40,327 nucleotides of DNA from Alphaproteobacteria bacterium 65-37 (GCA_001897995.1 MKRV01000047.1:1-40327), one strand, 5' to 3'. Shown: positions 15,179-23,156, counted from the first letter of the stretch. The notes: a model not told the origin generated them from the letters alone. Numbers and translations are program-made.

Positions 15179-15838
15179 ATGGACGCTGCCCGCAAGCTCC
15201 TGGTCGATACACTTACGCGACGCCCGGATCTCGATCTGAAAAAGCTGTCGCTCGCGATCGGCCGCAATCATGCCTACCTCCAGCAGTACCTGACGCGTGG
15301 ATCGCCTCGGGAACTGCCGGAGGCGGCGCGCCAGGGCCTGGCACCGTTGCTCGGAGTCACACCGGATGAGTTGCGCGCGCGTCCGCCGCTGGCCGGCGAC
15401 AGCGCCCTTTTCGACGACGACCCACAGGGCCTGTTCGTTACCGACGAAAGCGACCTGCCGATCTACGGCTCGGTGCAGGACGACGGCAACGAGACAGCCA
15501 TCGCCTATGCCGACCCGATCGACCATGTTCGCCGGCCCGAGCCGCTTCTGTCGGCGCGCGACGGCTACGGCTGCTACGTGATCGACGACACTATGAGCCC
15601 GGCCTTCGAGCGGGGCGATCTCCTGCTCGTCCACCCGGATCGGCCGGCCCGGCCGGGCGACGACTGCCTCTTCGTCCAGGACTCCGCGAACCGTACGCGG
15701 CGTGTGCAACTGAAGCGTCTGTTGCGCATCACGAGCGAAAGCTGGTCGGTGCGCCAGTTCAACCCGCCTCGGGATTTCGACCTCGATCGCGGCGACTGGC
15801 AGAAGGTGCAACTGGTGGTCGGCAAGTATTCGCGCTAA
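15179..15838 (+). CDS. LexA/CI-like regulator: HTH plus S24 peptidase domain, Thr at the Ser position
   Basis: Predicted 219-residue phage-repressor-like regulator. Residues about 5-65 look like a helix-turn-helix (LDLKKLSLAIGRNHAYLQQY). Residues about 120-215 form an S24 domain. The usual GDSMEP block reads DDTMSPAFERGD, so the nucleophile position is T138 rather than serine. The general-base lysine is kept (K179, VQLKRLL). No Ala-Gly cleavage site is obvious in the linker. It may therefore sense a ligand or dimerise without self-cleavage, or use threonine. The gene is alone in position, not inside a prophage. It precedes the flavin oxidase by 60 bases on the same strand and may regulate that gene or the divergent hydrolase. 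Confidence 0.85.
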   Translation: MDAARKLLVDTLTRRPDLDLKKLSLAIGRNHAYLQQYLTRGSPRELPEAARQGLAPLLGVTPDELRARPPLAGDSALFDDDPQGLFVTDESDLPIYGSVQDDGNETAIAYADPIDHVRRPEPLLSARDGYGCYVIDDTMSPAFERGDLLLVHPDRPARPGDDCLFVQDSANRTRRVQLKRLLRITSESWSVRQFNPPRDFDLDRGDWQKVQLVVGKYSR

Positions 15839-15898
15839 GCGGTCTTGCGTCGAGTATCCGCACCCCTTCGCCCTTTCCGAGTTCTTTCCCGGACAATC

Positions 15899-17020
15899 AT
15901 GAAAGCGATCATCGTCGGCGGCGGCATCATGGGTCTCAGCACCGCCTGGGGTCTGGCGCGTGGTGGCCACGACGTCGAGCTGTTCGAGCAGGGCCCGCTG
16001 CCCAACCCGCTCGCCTCGTCGGTCGACCAGCACCGGCTGATCCGCCACCCCTACGGTGCGCATGCGGGCTACGCGCGCATGATCGATCCGGCTTTCGCCG
16101 CCTGGGACCTGCTGTGGGCCGATCTCGGCCAGCGCCTCTACGCCTCGACCGGCACCCTGGCGATGACCGGCAAGGGCGCCGACTGGGCCGAGCGCTCGGC
16201 CGAGGTCCTGGCCGCGCTCGGCATGCCGATGACCGAGATCCCGGTCGCCGATCTGCCGCGCCGCTTCCCGCTGCTCGACACCACGGGCGTCGAGCACGCC
16301 TTCTGGATGGAAACCGGCGGCGTCCTGTTCGCGCAGGACATCGTCGCCGGCCTGGTCCGCCATCTCGAGGCACAGCCGACCGTACGCCTGCACCCGAACA
16401 CCGCGGTGCGCGACGTCGATCTCGACAAGGGCCGCATCACCACCTCGAACGGCGAAACGCATGCGGCCGACGTCGTGATCGTGGCGGCGGGCGCCTGGCT
16501 GCCGCGGCTGCTGCCCGCTCTCGCCGGCAAGGTCGTGCCCTCGCGCCAGGTCGTGATCTATTTCGACCTGCCGGCCGACCAGCGCGCCGCCTGGGCCAAG
16601 GGACCGATGATCATCGACAAGACCGGCGAGGTCGGCCTCTACCTGGTGCCGCCCGCCGAAGGCCGCGGCATGAAGATCGGCGACCATGAATTCAGCCGTC
16701 GGGGCGATCCCGATGCGCCGCGCGAGGCGCAGGAAAGCGAAATGCGGCCCCTGCTCGAGCGCTGCCGCGACCTGATCCGCGGCTTCGATCGCTGGCGGAT
16801 CGAGCAGCTCAAGGTCTGCTTCTACAGCGTCACCGACGACGAACGCTTCGTCGTCCAAAGGCACGGTGCCTGCGGCTGGGTGATGTCGCCGTGCTCGGGC
16901 CACGGCTTCAAGTTCGGCGCCGTGATGGGCCTCGAACTCGCCCGCACGATCGGCGACGGCGGCGATGCTGCAGCCCATGCAAGATGGGCGGCCGGTCTGG
17001 TCGGAGATAAGCCGACCTGA
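15899..17020 (+). CDS. monomeric sarcosine oxidase-like FAD amine oxidoreductase
   Basis: Predicted 373-residue flavoenzyme of the DAO family, closest in look to monomeric sarcosine oxidase and N-methyltryptophan oxidase. The N-terminal dinucleotide motif is MKAIIVGGGIMG (residues 1-12). C307 in KVCFYSVTDDERF matches the cysteine that links FAD covalently in MSOX. SGHGFKFGAVMG (333-344) is the family C-terminal motif. It should oxidise the C-N bond of a secondary amine or N-methyl amino acid. No signal peptide is present, so it acts in the cytoplasm. The IlvD/Edd dehydratase starts 33 bases later, suggesting one transcript. The natural substrate is unknown. Confidence 0.9.
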   Translation: MKAIIVGGGIMGLSTAWGLARGGHDVELFEQGPLPNPLASSVDQHRLIRHPYGAHAGYARMIDPAFAAWDLLWADLGQRLYASTGTLAMTGKGADWAERSAEVLAALGMPMTEIPVADLPRRFPLLDTTGVEHAFWMETGGVLFAQDIVAGLVRHLEAQPTVRLHPNTAVRDVDLDKGRITTSNGETHAADVVIVAAGAWLPRLLPALAGKVVPSRQVVIYFDLPADQRAAWAKGPMIIDKTGEVGLYLVPPAEGRGMKIGDHEFSRRGDPDAPREAQESEMRPLLERCRDLIRGFDRWRIEQLKVCFYSVTDDERFVVQRHGACGWVMSPCSGHGFKFGAVMGLELARTIGDGGDAAAHARWAAGLVGDKPT

Positions 17021-17053
17021 CAAAATAGGCCGACAAGAGGGAGAGACATCGAC

Positions 17054-18817
17054 ATGGCCACCGCCAAGCGACGCGCGCCCAAGCGCGGCAACGGGCCCGC
17101 GCGCGCCGCACCGAAGAAGGCAACCGGCATGCGCCAGGGCCTGGCGACCTACGGCGATGCAGGATTTTCGCTGTTTCTGCGCAAGGCCTTCATCAAGGCG
17201 GGCGGCTATTCCGACGATGCGCTGGACCGGCCGATCGTCGGCATCACCAACACGTTCAGCGACTACAATCCCTGCCACGGCAACGTGCCGGATCTGATCG
17301 AGGCGGTGAAGCGCGGCGTCATGCTGGCCGGCGCCCTGCCCATGGTCTTCCCGACCGTGTCGATCCATGAGAGTTTCTCGCACCCGACGAGCATGTTCCT
17401 GCGCAACCTCATGTCGATGGACACCGAGGAAATGATCCGCGCGCAGCCCATGGATTCCGTCGTGCTGATCGGCGGCTGCGACAAGACCCTGCCGGCCCAG
17501 CTCATGGCCGCCGCCAGCGCCGACCGGCCGGCCGTGGTGCTGCCGGTCGGGCCGATGCTGGTCGGCCACTACAAGGGCGAGGTGCTGGGTGCTTGCACCG
17601 ACTGCCGCCGCCTGTGGGGCCAGTATCGTGCCGGCACCTTCTCCGAGCAGGATATCGAGCAGGTGAGCGAACGGCTGGCGCCGACCAAGGGCACCTGCAT
17701 GGTGATGGGCACGGCCAGCACCATGGGCTGCATGGTCGAGACCTTGGGCATGGGGCTGCCGGGCAGCGGCTCGATCCCCGCCACCCATTCCGACCGCCTG
17801 CGCGTCGCCGAAGCGACCGGCCGGCTGGCCGCCGAGATGGCGGTCCGCCAGGGCCCGCGGCCCAGCGAGATCATGACCAAGGCCGCCTTCCGCAACGCGC
17901 TGACCGTGCTGCAGGCGATCGGCGGCTCGACCAACGCGCTGGTCCATCTCACCGCGGTGGCGCGCCGGCTCGGCATCGAGATCGAGCTGGAGGCGTTCGA
18001 CGAGATCGGCCGCAACGTGCCGGTGCTGGTCGACCTCAAGCCGTCGGGCGACCATTACATGGAGCATTTCCATTGGGCCGGCGGCAACTCGCGCCTGATG
18101 AAGGAAATCCGCAAGCAGCTCGACGAGAGCTGCCGCACCGTCGCCGGCCGCAGCCTGAAGCAGGTGATCGACGCGGCGGAAATGGTGCCCGGCCAGACCG
18201 TGATCCGCTCGCCGAAGGATCCGATCAAGCCGACCGGCGGCATGGCGGTGCTGCGCGGCAACCTGGCGCCGCGCGGCGCGGTCATCAAGCATGCCGCCGC
18301 CTCGCCCGCCCTGATGACCCACACCGGGCGCGCCGTGGTGTTCGATTCGCTGGAGGATCTCGCCGCCCGCGGCGACGACCCCGACCTCGACGTGAAGGCC
18401 GACGACATCCTGGTGCTGCGCAACGCCGGCCCGAAAGGCGCGCCGGGCATGCCGGAGGCCGGCTCCTTCCCCATTCCCATGAAGCTCGCGCGCGCCGGCG
18501 TGAAGGACATGATCCGCATCTCCGACGCGCGCATGAGCGGCACGGCCTTCGGCACCATCGTGCTGCACATCGCCCCCGAAGCCGCCGTCGGCGGTCCGCT
18601 CGCCCTGGTGAAGACCGGCGACCGCATCACCCTCGACGTGCCCAACCGCCGGATCGAGCTGCTGGTCGGCGCCAAGGAGCTGGCGGCGCGGCGCAAGGGC
18701 TGGAAGGCCCCGCCGCCGCATCCCGGCAGCGAGCGCGGCTACAACGGTCTGTTCCACAAGACCGTGCTGCAGGCCGACGAAGGCGTCGATTTCGACTTCA
18801 TGGGCCCCGTGAAGTGA
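17054..18817 (+). CDS. IlvD/Edd family dehydratase, sugar-acid type
   Basis: Predicted 587-residue Fe-S dehydratase. Cluster cysteines are C74 (YNPCHGN), C142 (GGCDKT, with K144 as the likely metal-binding carboxylated lysine) and C215 (TCMVMGTASTM). The C-terminal part KPTGGMAVLRGNLAP, SGTAFGTIVLH and GGPLALVKTGD resembles L-arabinonate/D-xylonate dehydratases more than housekeeping dihydroxy-acid dehydratase. So it probably removes water from an aldonic acid to give a 2-keto-3-deoxy acid. A basic 25-residue N-terminal extension is unusual. The start ATG follows GAGGGAGAG. It forms a pair with the upstream flavin oxidase. Branched-chain amino acid synthesis remains a less likely role. Confidence 0.88.
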   Translation: MATAKRRAPKRGNGPARAAPKKATGMRQGLATYGDAGFSLFLRKAFIKAGGYSDDALDRPIVGITNTFSDYNPCHGNVPDLIEAVKRGVMLAGALPMVFPTVSIHESFSHPTSMFLRNLMSMDTEEMIRAQPMDSVVLIGGCDKTLPAQLMAAASADRPAVVLPVGPMLVGHYKGEVLGACTDCRRLWGQYRAGTFSEQDIEQVSERLAPTKGTCMVMGTASTMGCMVETLGMGLPGSGSIPATHSDRLRVAEATGRLAAEMAVRQGPRPSEIMTKAAFRNALTVLQAIGGSTNALVHLTAVARRLGIEIELEAFDEIGRNVPVLVDLKPSGDHYMEHFHWAGGNSRLMKEIRKQLDESCRTVAGRSLKQVIDAAEMVPGQTVIRSPKDPIKPTGGMAVLRGNLAPRGAVIKHAAASPALMTHTGRAVVFDSLEDLAARGDDPDLDVKADDILVLRNAGPKGAPGMPEAGSFPIPMKLARAGVKDMIRISDARMSGTAFGTIVLHIAPEAAVGGPLALVKTGDRITLDVPNRRIELLVGAKELAARRKGWKAPPPHPGSERGYNGLFHKTVLQADEGVDFDFMGPVK

Positions 18818-18837
18818 CGGTCAGGCTGCGTTCATCG

Positions 18838-19110
18838 CCTCCCTATTCAAATGCTAGGGAGTGGTCAGATCGCTCATCAGTCCTCTCCCACGCAGTGGGA
18901 GAGGAAGGGACCCGTTGCGTAAGCGGCTTGGTTACAAGCCGCGGAGCAACGGGGAGGTGAGGGTATGCGAGACGGAAAAGGTGTGCGGGCAGAGAAATCC
19001 CCCTCACCCAGCCTCTCCCCCAAGGGGGAGAGGAGAATGAGAGAGGGTGCCGTTAGCGCAAAAACGGGCAACGAGAAGAAGTGTCCACTCCCTAGATATG
19101 AATGGGGAGG
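18838..19110. mobile_element. 273-bp MITE-like element with terminal inverted repeats and nested palindromes
   Basis: The ends are 18838-18864 and 19085-19110, matching as inverted repeats at 24 of 27 positions with one gap (core CTAGGGAGTGG and ATTCA). Inside are four hairpins: TCCTCTCCCAC at 18881 with its partner to 18905; a two-part stem at 18911-18953 (CCCGTTGC with GCAACGGG around GCGGCTTG with CAAGCCGC); CCTCTCCCCC at 19012-19033; and a weaker one near 19049-19066. There is no coding capacity and no clear target duplication. It fills the whole gap between the dehydratase and glycosyltransferase genes. Its right end contains the GGGGAGG used as ribosome site by the next gene. Confidence 0.6.
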
Positions 19111-19116
19111 AAGCTG

Positions 19117-20112
19117 ATGACCGACCCCAAGCTGCCGCGCATTTCTGTCGTCGTCACCTGCTACAACTGCCGGGACTATATCGGCGATGCCGTCCGCTCG
19201 GTCGCGCGCCAGACCTTGCGCGACTTCGAATGCGTGATCGTCGACGACGCCTCGACCGACGACTCGGTCGCCGAGGTGCAGCGCACCCTGGCCGAGCTCG
19301 ACGATTCGCGTTTCCGCCATGTCCGGCTCGAGAAGAATGTCGGCCAGACCGGCGCCACGCGCCGCGGCCTTGCCGAGACGCGCGCTACCTTCGTCTGCTT
19401 CCTCGACTCCGACGATCTCTGGAACGAGGACTTCCTCGAGCGCCACCTCGCAGCCCACCTCAACGAGACCTATGCGATCGGCTTCACCGCCTGCAACGCG
19501 CGGCTGATCGACGGCCAGGGCGCCCTGATCGCGGGCTGCGTCTACTGGTTCGGCCACGAGCGCTCGCGCGTCGACCGCGACCAGGCCTTCACGCCGATCG
19601 ATCCGGCGCGCGTGCCGAAGATCGACACGGCCAACGGCAAGGTCGACTGGCGCAAGCAGACGCCGTACCGCCTCTACACCCAGCGCGTCGTGCACTGGGT
19701 GTGGGTCAGCACCTCGTCGATGATGTTCCGGCGCTCGCTGATCGACCTCGTCTTCCCCGACGACGACGAGACCTTCCGCCTGCACATGGACTTCTACATC
19801 GTCGTCATGGCGCAGATGGTGGCCGGCTCGCTGCTGATCGACGAGCCGCTCTACTCCTACCGTCTGCACGGCCGCAACGGCGCCGCCGACAATCCGGTGC
19901 TGGGCGGCCGGCTGCATCTCTCCAGCCGCAATTGGGGCAACACCCATGCCGTGATGCTCGACCGCATGCTGGCGGCGATGGAACGCGACCGCGAACGCTT
20001 CATCACGGCGCTGGGCGACCGGCAGTACCGCCGCATGCTGCTGCGCATGCAGGCCGCGCGCGCCTCAGCACCGATGTCGTGGATCCTGTACCTGCGAAGC
20101 CTGCTGGTCTGA
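19117..20112 (+). CDS. glycosyltransferase family 2 protein
   Basis: Predicted 331-residue GT-A fold glycosyltransferase, cytoplasmic or membrane-peripheral. The N-terminal nucleotide-sugar block is RISVVVTCYNCRDYI (8-22) with VIVDDASTDDS (40-50). The metal-binding DxD is FLDSDDLW (95-102). A later HLMDF-type acceptor region (FRLHMDFYIVVMAQ) and the SYRLHGRNG motif are typical of family 2 enzymes that build polysaccharides or decorate lipids. There is no membrane helix. The ATG at 19117 follows GGGGAGGAAG, which is part of the repeat element's right end. It stands alone, with no surface-polysaccharide cluster nearby. Its last 48 bases overlap the end of mobB on the other strand. Confidence 0.9.
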   Translation: MTDPKLPRISVVVTCYNCRDYIGDAVRSVARQTLRDFECVIVDDASTDDSVAEVQRTLAELDDSRFRHVRLEKNVGQTGATRRGLAETRATFVCFLDSDDLWNEDFLERHLAAHLNETYAIGFTACNARLIDGQGALIAGCVYWFGHERSRVDRDQAFTPIDPARVPKIDTANGKVDWRKQTPYRLYTQRVVHWVWVSTSSMMFRRSLIDLVFPDDDETFRLHMDFYIVVMAQMVAGSLLIDEPLYSYRLHGRNGAADNPVLGGRLHLSSRNWGNTHAVMLDRMLAAMERDRERFITALGDRQYRRMLLRMQAARASAPMSWILYLRSLLV

Positions 20113-20589
20113 AACGCGCGCTGTAATGAAATCGGCGATCGCGCCGATATCGTCGCGGCGGAACCAGGGCAGCGCGGTATCGAGCGGCGGCGTGTCGGCG
20201 GCAATGGCCACGATCTTCGCGTCGCCCGGCGCCATCGGCCGTGCATGATCGGCCCGCACCTCGATCTTGAGGTGCGGCTCGCGCTTGAAGCCTTCGACGA
20301 TCACCAGATCGCAGGGCGCCAGCCGGGCCAGCACCTCCTCGAGCGTCGGTTCCGGCGTCTCACGCATGATGGCGTAGCGCAGGCCGCCGACCAGCGCGAC
20401 CTCGGTGGCGCCGGCCGCGCGATGGCGCCAGGAATCGGTGCCGGGCTGGTCGATGTCGACATCGTGATGGGCATGCTTGACGGTGGCGATGCGCCAGCCG
20501 CGCCGCACGAACTCGGCGACCAGCCGCTCGGCGAGGGTTGTCTTGCCGGCATTCTTCCAGCCGGTGACGCCGAACACGACCTGTTGCAT
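20065..20589 (-). CDS. mobB: molybdopterin-guanine dinucleotide biosynthesis protein B
   Basis: Predicted 174-residue GTP-binding protein that assists MobA in forming the guanine dinucleotide form of molybdenum cofactor. The P-loop is GWKNAGKTTL (10-19). It is followed by ATVKHAHHDVDIDQPGTDSW, the family's switch region, and VIVEGFKREPHLKIE. The ATG at 20589 shares one base with the fdhD stop (TGATG), so translation is coupled. A GTG three bases upstream is the alternative. It is the last gene of the fdhD cluster. Its C-terminal 48 bases overlap the glycosyltransferase gene tail to tail. Confidence 0.95.
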   Translation of the reverse strand: MQQVVFGVTGWKNAGKTTLAERLVAEFVRRGWRIATVKHAHHDVDIDQPGTDSWRHRAAGATEVALVGGLRYAIMRETPEPTLEEVLARLAPCDLVIVEGFKREPHLKIEVRADHARPMAPGDAKIVAIAADTPPLDTALPWFRRDDIGAIADFITARVSDQQASQVQDPRHRC

Positions 20590-21464
20590 CACGCCACGAT
20601 TCGATCGGCGTGGGCGTAGGCGGTGAGCCGGCCGTCGCGCACGAAAGCCGCGAGTGCAATGCCCGCCTGCTCGGCCGTCTCGATGGCAAGCGACGTCGGG
20701 GCCGACACGGCCGCGATGGCCGCCGCCCCCAGCGCCGCCGCCTTCTGCACCATCTCGTAGGAGCAGCGGCTGGTGACGACCACGAAGCCCCCCGGCTCGG
20801 GCGCTGCACCGGCTGCGGCGCGCACGAGCAGCGCGCCCACCAGCTTGTCGAGGGCATTGTGCCGGCCGACATCCTCGCGCACGGCGACCAGCCTGCCCTC
20901 CGGCGTCGCCCAGCCCGCGGCATGGGTGGCGCCGTTCACGCGATTGAGCCGCTGTTCGGCCGGCAACGCCGCCATGGCCTGCTCGATCGCCTGGCGGCGC
21001 ACGCGCTGCGGCGCGGCCACGACCGGAACCGGCCGCAAGGCGGCCTCGAGACTATCGACGCCGCACAGGCCGCAACCGGTGCGTCCGGCCAGGCTGCGGC
21101 GGCGCTCCTGGAGGCCGGCCATGCGTTGCGCGGCGATCTCCAGCCGCACTTCAATCCCGCGGCCGACGCCGCGGCCGACACCTTGGCCCGCGACGCCCGG
21201 CGCATTGCCCAGCCTCGTATCCTCGACCTCGACATCGTAGATCTCCGAGGCCTTTTCGACGATGCGCTCGGTGAAGGAGAAGCCGCGCGCAAAATCCTCG
21301 AGGTCGCAGGGCGTGGCCATCATCACGGCATGGCTGATGCCATTATAAACCAGCGCCACGGCGACCTCCTCGGCCACGATCTCGTCCAGCAGTTCGCTGC
21401 CGGTCGCCGTGAGACGCTGGGCGGTCCGATGGATCGAGCCGGCAGGAGAGCCCGCGCCCGTCAT
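20589..21464 (-). CDS. fdhD: formate dehydrogenase accessory sulfurtransferase FdhD
   Basis: Predicted 291-residue protein that passes sulfur from a cysteine desulfurase to the bis-MGD molybdenum cofactor of formate dehydrogenase. Motifs are DEIVAEEVAVALVYNG near the start, the active CxxC at C131-C134 (GRTGCGLCG), VREDVGRHNALDKL, and FVVVTSRCSYEMVQKAA. A glycine-rich insert (GVAGQGVGRGVGRG, about 90-103) is not usual. It overlaps the upstream gene by four bases (ATGA) and mobB downstream by one. With selB and selC in the same window, it points to a selenocysteine formate dehydrogenase encoded outside. Confidence 0.96.
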   Translation of the reverse strand: MTGAGSPAGSIHRTAQRLTATGSELLDEIVAEEVAVALVYNGISHAVMMATPCDLEDFARGFSFTERIVEKASEIYDVEVEDTRLGNAPGVAGQGVGRGVGRGIEVRLEIAAQRMAGLQERRRSLAGRTGCGLCGVDSLEAALRPVPVVAAPQRVRRQAIEQAMAALPAEQRLNRVNGATHAAGWATPEGRLVAVREDVGRHNALDKLVGALLVRAAAGAAPEPGGFVVVTSRCSYEMVQKAAALGAAAIAAVSAPTSLAIETAEQAGIALAAFVRDGRLTAYAHADRIVA

Positions 21465-21847
21465 GCCGCGACCTCGTCGATGCGCAGCTGCCGGCCCTCG
21501 CGATCGAAAAAGCGGCCCCGGTTGAGCGCCAGGCGATCGTTGGCGACATCGGCCTCGACATCCTTCAGCCGGCGGGCGGCGGCTTCGTCGGGCAGCGGGC
21601 CGCCGGCCTGGCCGAGGCCGACGAAGAACGCCGCGCCGTCCCAGGGCGTGCGGGCGCTGTCGAGCAGGCGGCGCATTTCGGTCCAGCTCGTTTCGGCGCC
21701 GATCAGATGAGCATAGCTCGACTTCAGCGGGACGGCGTCGCGCTGGTCGATGCGTATCAACAGGATGAACAGCGTGAACGGGCCGGTTTCGGCGAACTGG
21801 GCGGCGAGCCAATGGTCGAAGTCGGTCTTCGTGGTGTCGGTCTTCAT
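21461..21847 (-). CDS. unknown protein coupled to fdhD
   Basis: Predicted 128-residue soluble protein, not recognised. It starts MKTDTTKTDFDHWLAAQFAE, followed by a hydrophobic beta strand (FTLFILLIRID). The middle contains SSYAHLIGAETSW and a tryptophan-proline turn. The end, from VANDRLALNRGRFFDREGRQ, resembles a small beta-hairpin. It has no signal peptide, membrane helix or cysteine. It overlaps fdhD by four bases and follows the 165-residue gene by 15, so all four genes of the cluster are probably co-translated. The context suggests a role in formate dehydrogenase or molybdenum cofactor maturation; this is inference from position only. Confidence 0.7.
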   Translation of the reverse strand: MKTDTTKTDFDHWLAAQFAETGPFTLFILLIRIDQRDAVPLKSSYAHLIGAETSWTEMRRLLDSARTPWDGAAFFVGLGQAGGPLPDEAAARRLKDVEADVANDRLALNRGRFFDREGRQLRIDEVAA

Positions 21848-21862
21848 GGCACGTTCCCCGAC

Positions 21863-22360
21863 CTAGAATTCGACCACGGGCGTGGGCGGCACGTAACGCT
21901 CGAAGACCTGCAGGAAAGGCTGCCCGCGCTCGGCCTCGTACCAGGCCTCGAAGGCGCGGAAAGCGGCCAGCGGATCGGCGATCACCGGCGGCTCGGCCGC
22001 CTCCCGACTGTCGGCGGGCGGCGGATGGGCCGCGGCATGCAAGGCCTCGGCAATCGGGCGCAGCCAGTCGATCAGCGGCCGCGCGCCCTCGCCCAGCTCG
22101 ACGAGGCCGCCTTCGATCCAGCCGATGTCGCGGAACAGCGCTTCGAGCTGGCGTTCGACCGAGGCCTCGCGGTCGGGTTCCAGCGCGGCGATGCGCGCCA
22201 TGTCGGAGAGTGCGCTCAGCCGGCGCCAGGCATAGGCCCGCACCCGCTCCGCTTCCTTGATCTGGGCCTCGACCGCGGCGCGCACCTGGCGCTCCGCGGT
22301 TTCGGCAGCGGTGCATTCCGCCTGCAGGCGGGCGATCAAGGTGTCGGCAGCGCTCGGCAT
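21863..22360 (-). CDS. coiled-coil protein of unknown function, first gene of fdhD cluster
   Basis: Predicted 165-residue protein, not recognised. The first 65 residues are helical and probably coiled coil (LIARLQAECTAAETAERQ). A second helical region follows to about 115, then a proline-alanine linker. The C-terminus is FRAFEAWYEAERGQPFLQVF ending YVPPTPVVEF. It has no signal or membrane helix and a single cysteine. It opens the minus-strand cluster that continues with the 128-residue unknown protein, fdhD and mobB at spacings of 15, -4 and -1 bases. A chaperone or adaptor for formate dehydrogenase assembly would fit, but this is not shown. Confidence 0.65.
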   Translation of the reverse strand: MPSAADTLIARLQAECTAAETAERQVRAAVEAQIKEAERVRAYAWRRLSALSDMARIAALEPDREASVERQLEALFRDIGWIEGGLVELGEGARPLIDWLRPIAEALHAAAHPPPADSREAAEPPVIADPLAAFRAFEAWYEAERGQPFLQVFERYVPPTPVVEF

Positions 22361-22432
22361 GCCCGAAGTTGAACCCAGCTTCGGGCTACCGGCAAGGGCT
22401 GTGGTTGCTGTCCGCCTATTGGCCAGTGGGGC

Positions 22433-22945
22433 CTACTTGGCGGCCTTCAGCGACACCTCGGCAACGCCTGCCGCCACGTTGAGCCCGGTGCTGCCCTCGA
22501 CGCTGACCGGCTGCAGGGTGATCTGGCCGTTGCCGCCGCCGACCAGGACATTGGCGCCGACGCCGACACCCGCCGTGGCCTGCGCGGTGGCACCGCCATA
22601 GGTGCCGGCCAGCGCGCCCTTGGAGATGTTACCCGGGGCGAAGACCAGCCAGACGATCTGCGAGTCCTTGGTGAAGCCGATATCGATGCCGTAGCGGTTG
22701 ATCGAGCCGGTATAGCGCTCGCCGACGCCGTCGGTGCGGGCGAACAGGCAGTCGAGTTCCTTGGACGAGCCGAAGACGAAGCCCATGCCGCCCGCGACCT
22801 TGCAGGTCAGCGAGCCGACATTCGCCCCGGTCTTGCCCTTGGCGCCCGCCGTGCCGGGTGCCGCCGGCGACTGGGCCTGGGCAAGCATTGCCGTGCCGGC
22901 CAACAGGGCGGCGGCGCCGAGAACCATCGAGATCGATCGAACCAT
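22433..22945 (-). CDS. exported DUF992 domain protein
   Basis: Predicted 170-residue secreted protein. The signal peptide covers about 1-24 (cut after AQAQ or nearby). The mature part fits DUF992: VGSLTCKVAGGMGFVFGSSK, then ERYTGSINRYGIDIG, GALAGTYGGATAQ, GVGANVLVGG and LQPVSVEGSTGLNVAAGVAE. The two mature cysteines (SLTC, ELDC) probably pair. The function of the family is unknown; it is abundant in alphaproteobacteria and glycine-rich. The ATG at 22945 has AAGGAG about seven bases upstream. A small ORF lies just upstream on the same strand. Confidence 0.9.
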   Translation of the reverse strand: MVRSISMVLGAAALLAGTAMLAQAQSPAAPGTAGAKGKTGANVGSLTCKVAGGMGFVFGSSKELDCLFARTDGVGERYTGSINRYGIDIGFTKDSQIVWLVFAPGNISKGALAGTYGGATAQATAGVGVGANVLVGGGNGQITLQPVSVEGSTGLNVAAGVAEVSLKAAK

Positions 22946-22970
22946 GACGTACTCCTTGGGCAGTGAAACG

Positions 22971-23156
22971 CTATTCCTGATCCCGCTGGGGATCCTGCTT
23001 CTTGGCACGCTCGATGGCCTCGAGGATTTCCGAAAGGCCCGCCCAATAGACGACCCCCTGCTTCTGCAGCTCGTGCCGGGCTGTCCGAATCAACCCGGCC
23101 TTGCGGATCATCAGATTGGCAAGCGCGATCTTGGCGTCTTCCTCGTCGGCCACCAC
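22971..23156 (-). CDS. small protein of unknown function, uncertain
   Basis: A 61-residue frame starting with GTG at 23156, with AGAGGG a few bases upstream. The product is charged and mostly helical (IALANLMIRKAGLIRTARHE, ending AKKQDPQRDQE). It ends 25 bases before the DUF992 gene on the same strand. Codon use looks coding, but the size and weak start leave doubt. I do not recognise it. Confidence 0.4.
   Translation of the reverse strand: MVADEEDAKIALANLMIRKAGLIRTARHELQKQGVVYWAGLSEILEAIERAKKQDPQRDQE

Noticed and set aside
15044..18757. A very long minus-strand open frame (over 1,200 codons) across the regulator, oxidase and dehydratase genes
   Set aside because: Its product is rich in His, Arg, Ala and Gly without domains, and it lies antisense to three well-supported genes. 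High GC content removes stop codons from this frame.
17054..18817. Housekeeping ilvD
   Set aside because: The C-terminal sequence blocks and context look like the aldonate dehydratase branch of the family, and no branched-chain amino acid genes are nearby, so the symbol was not given.
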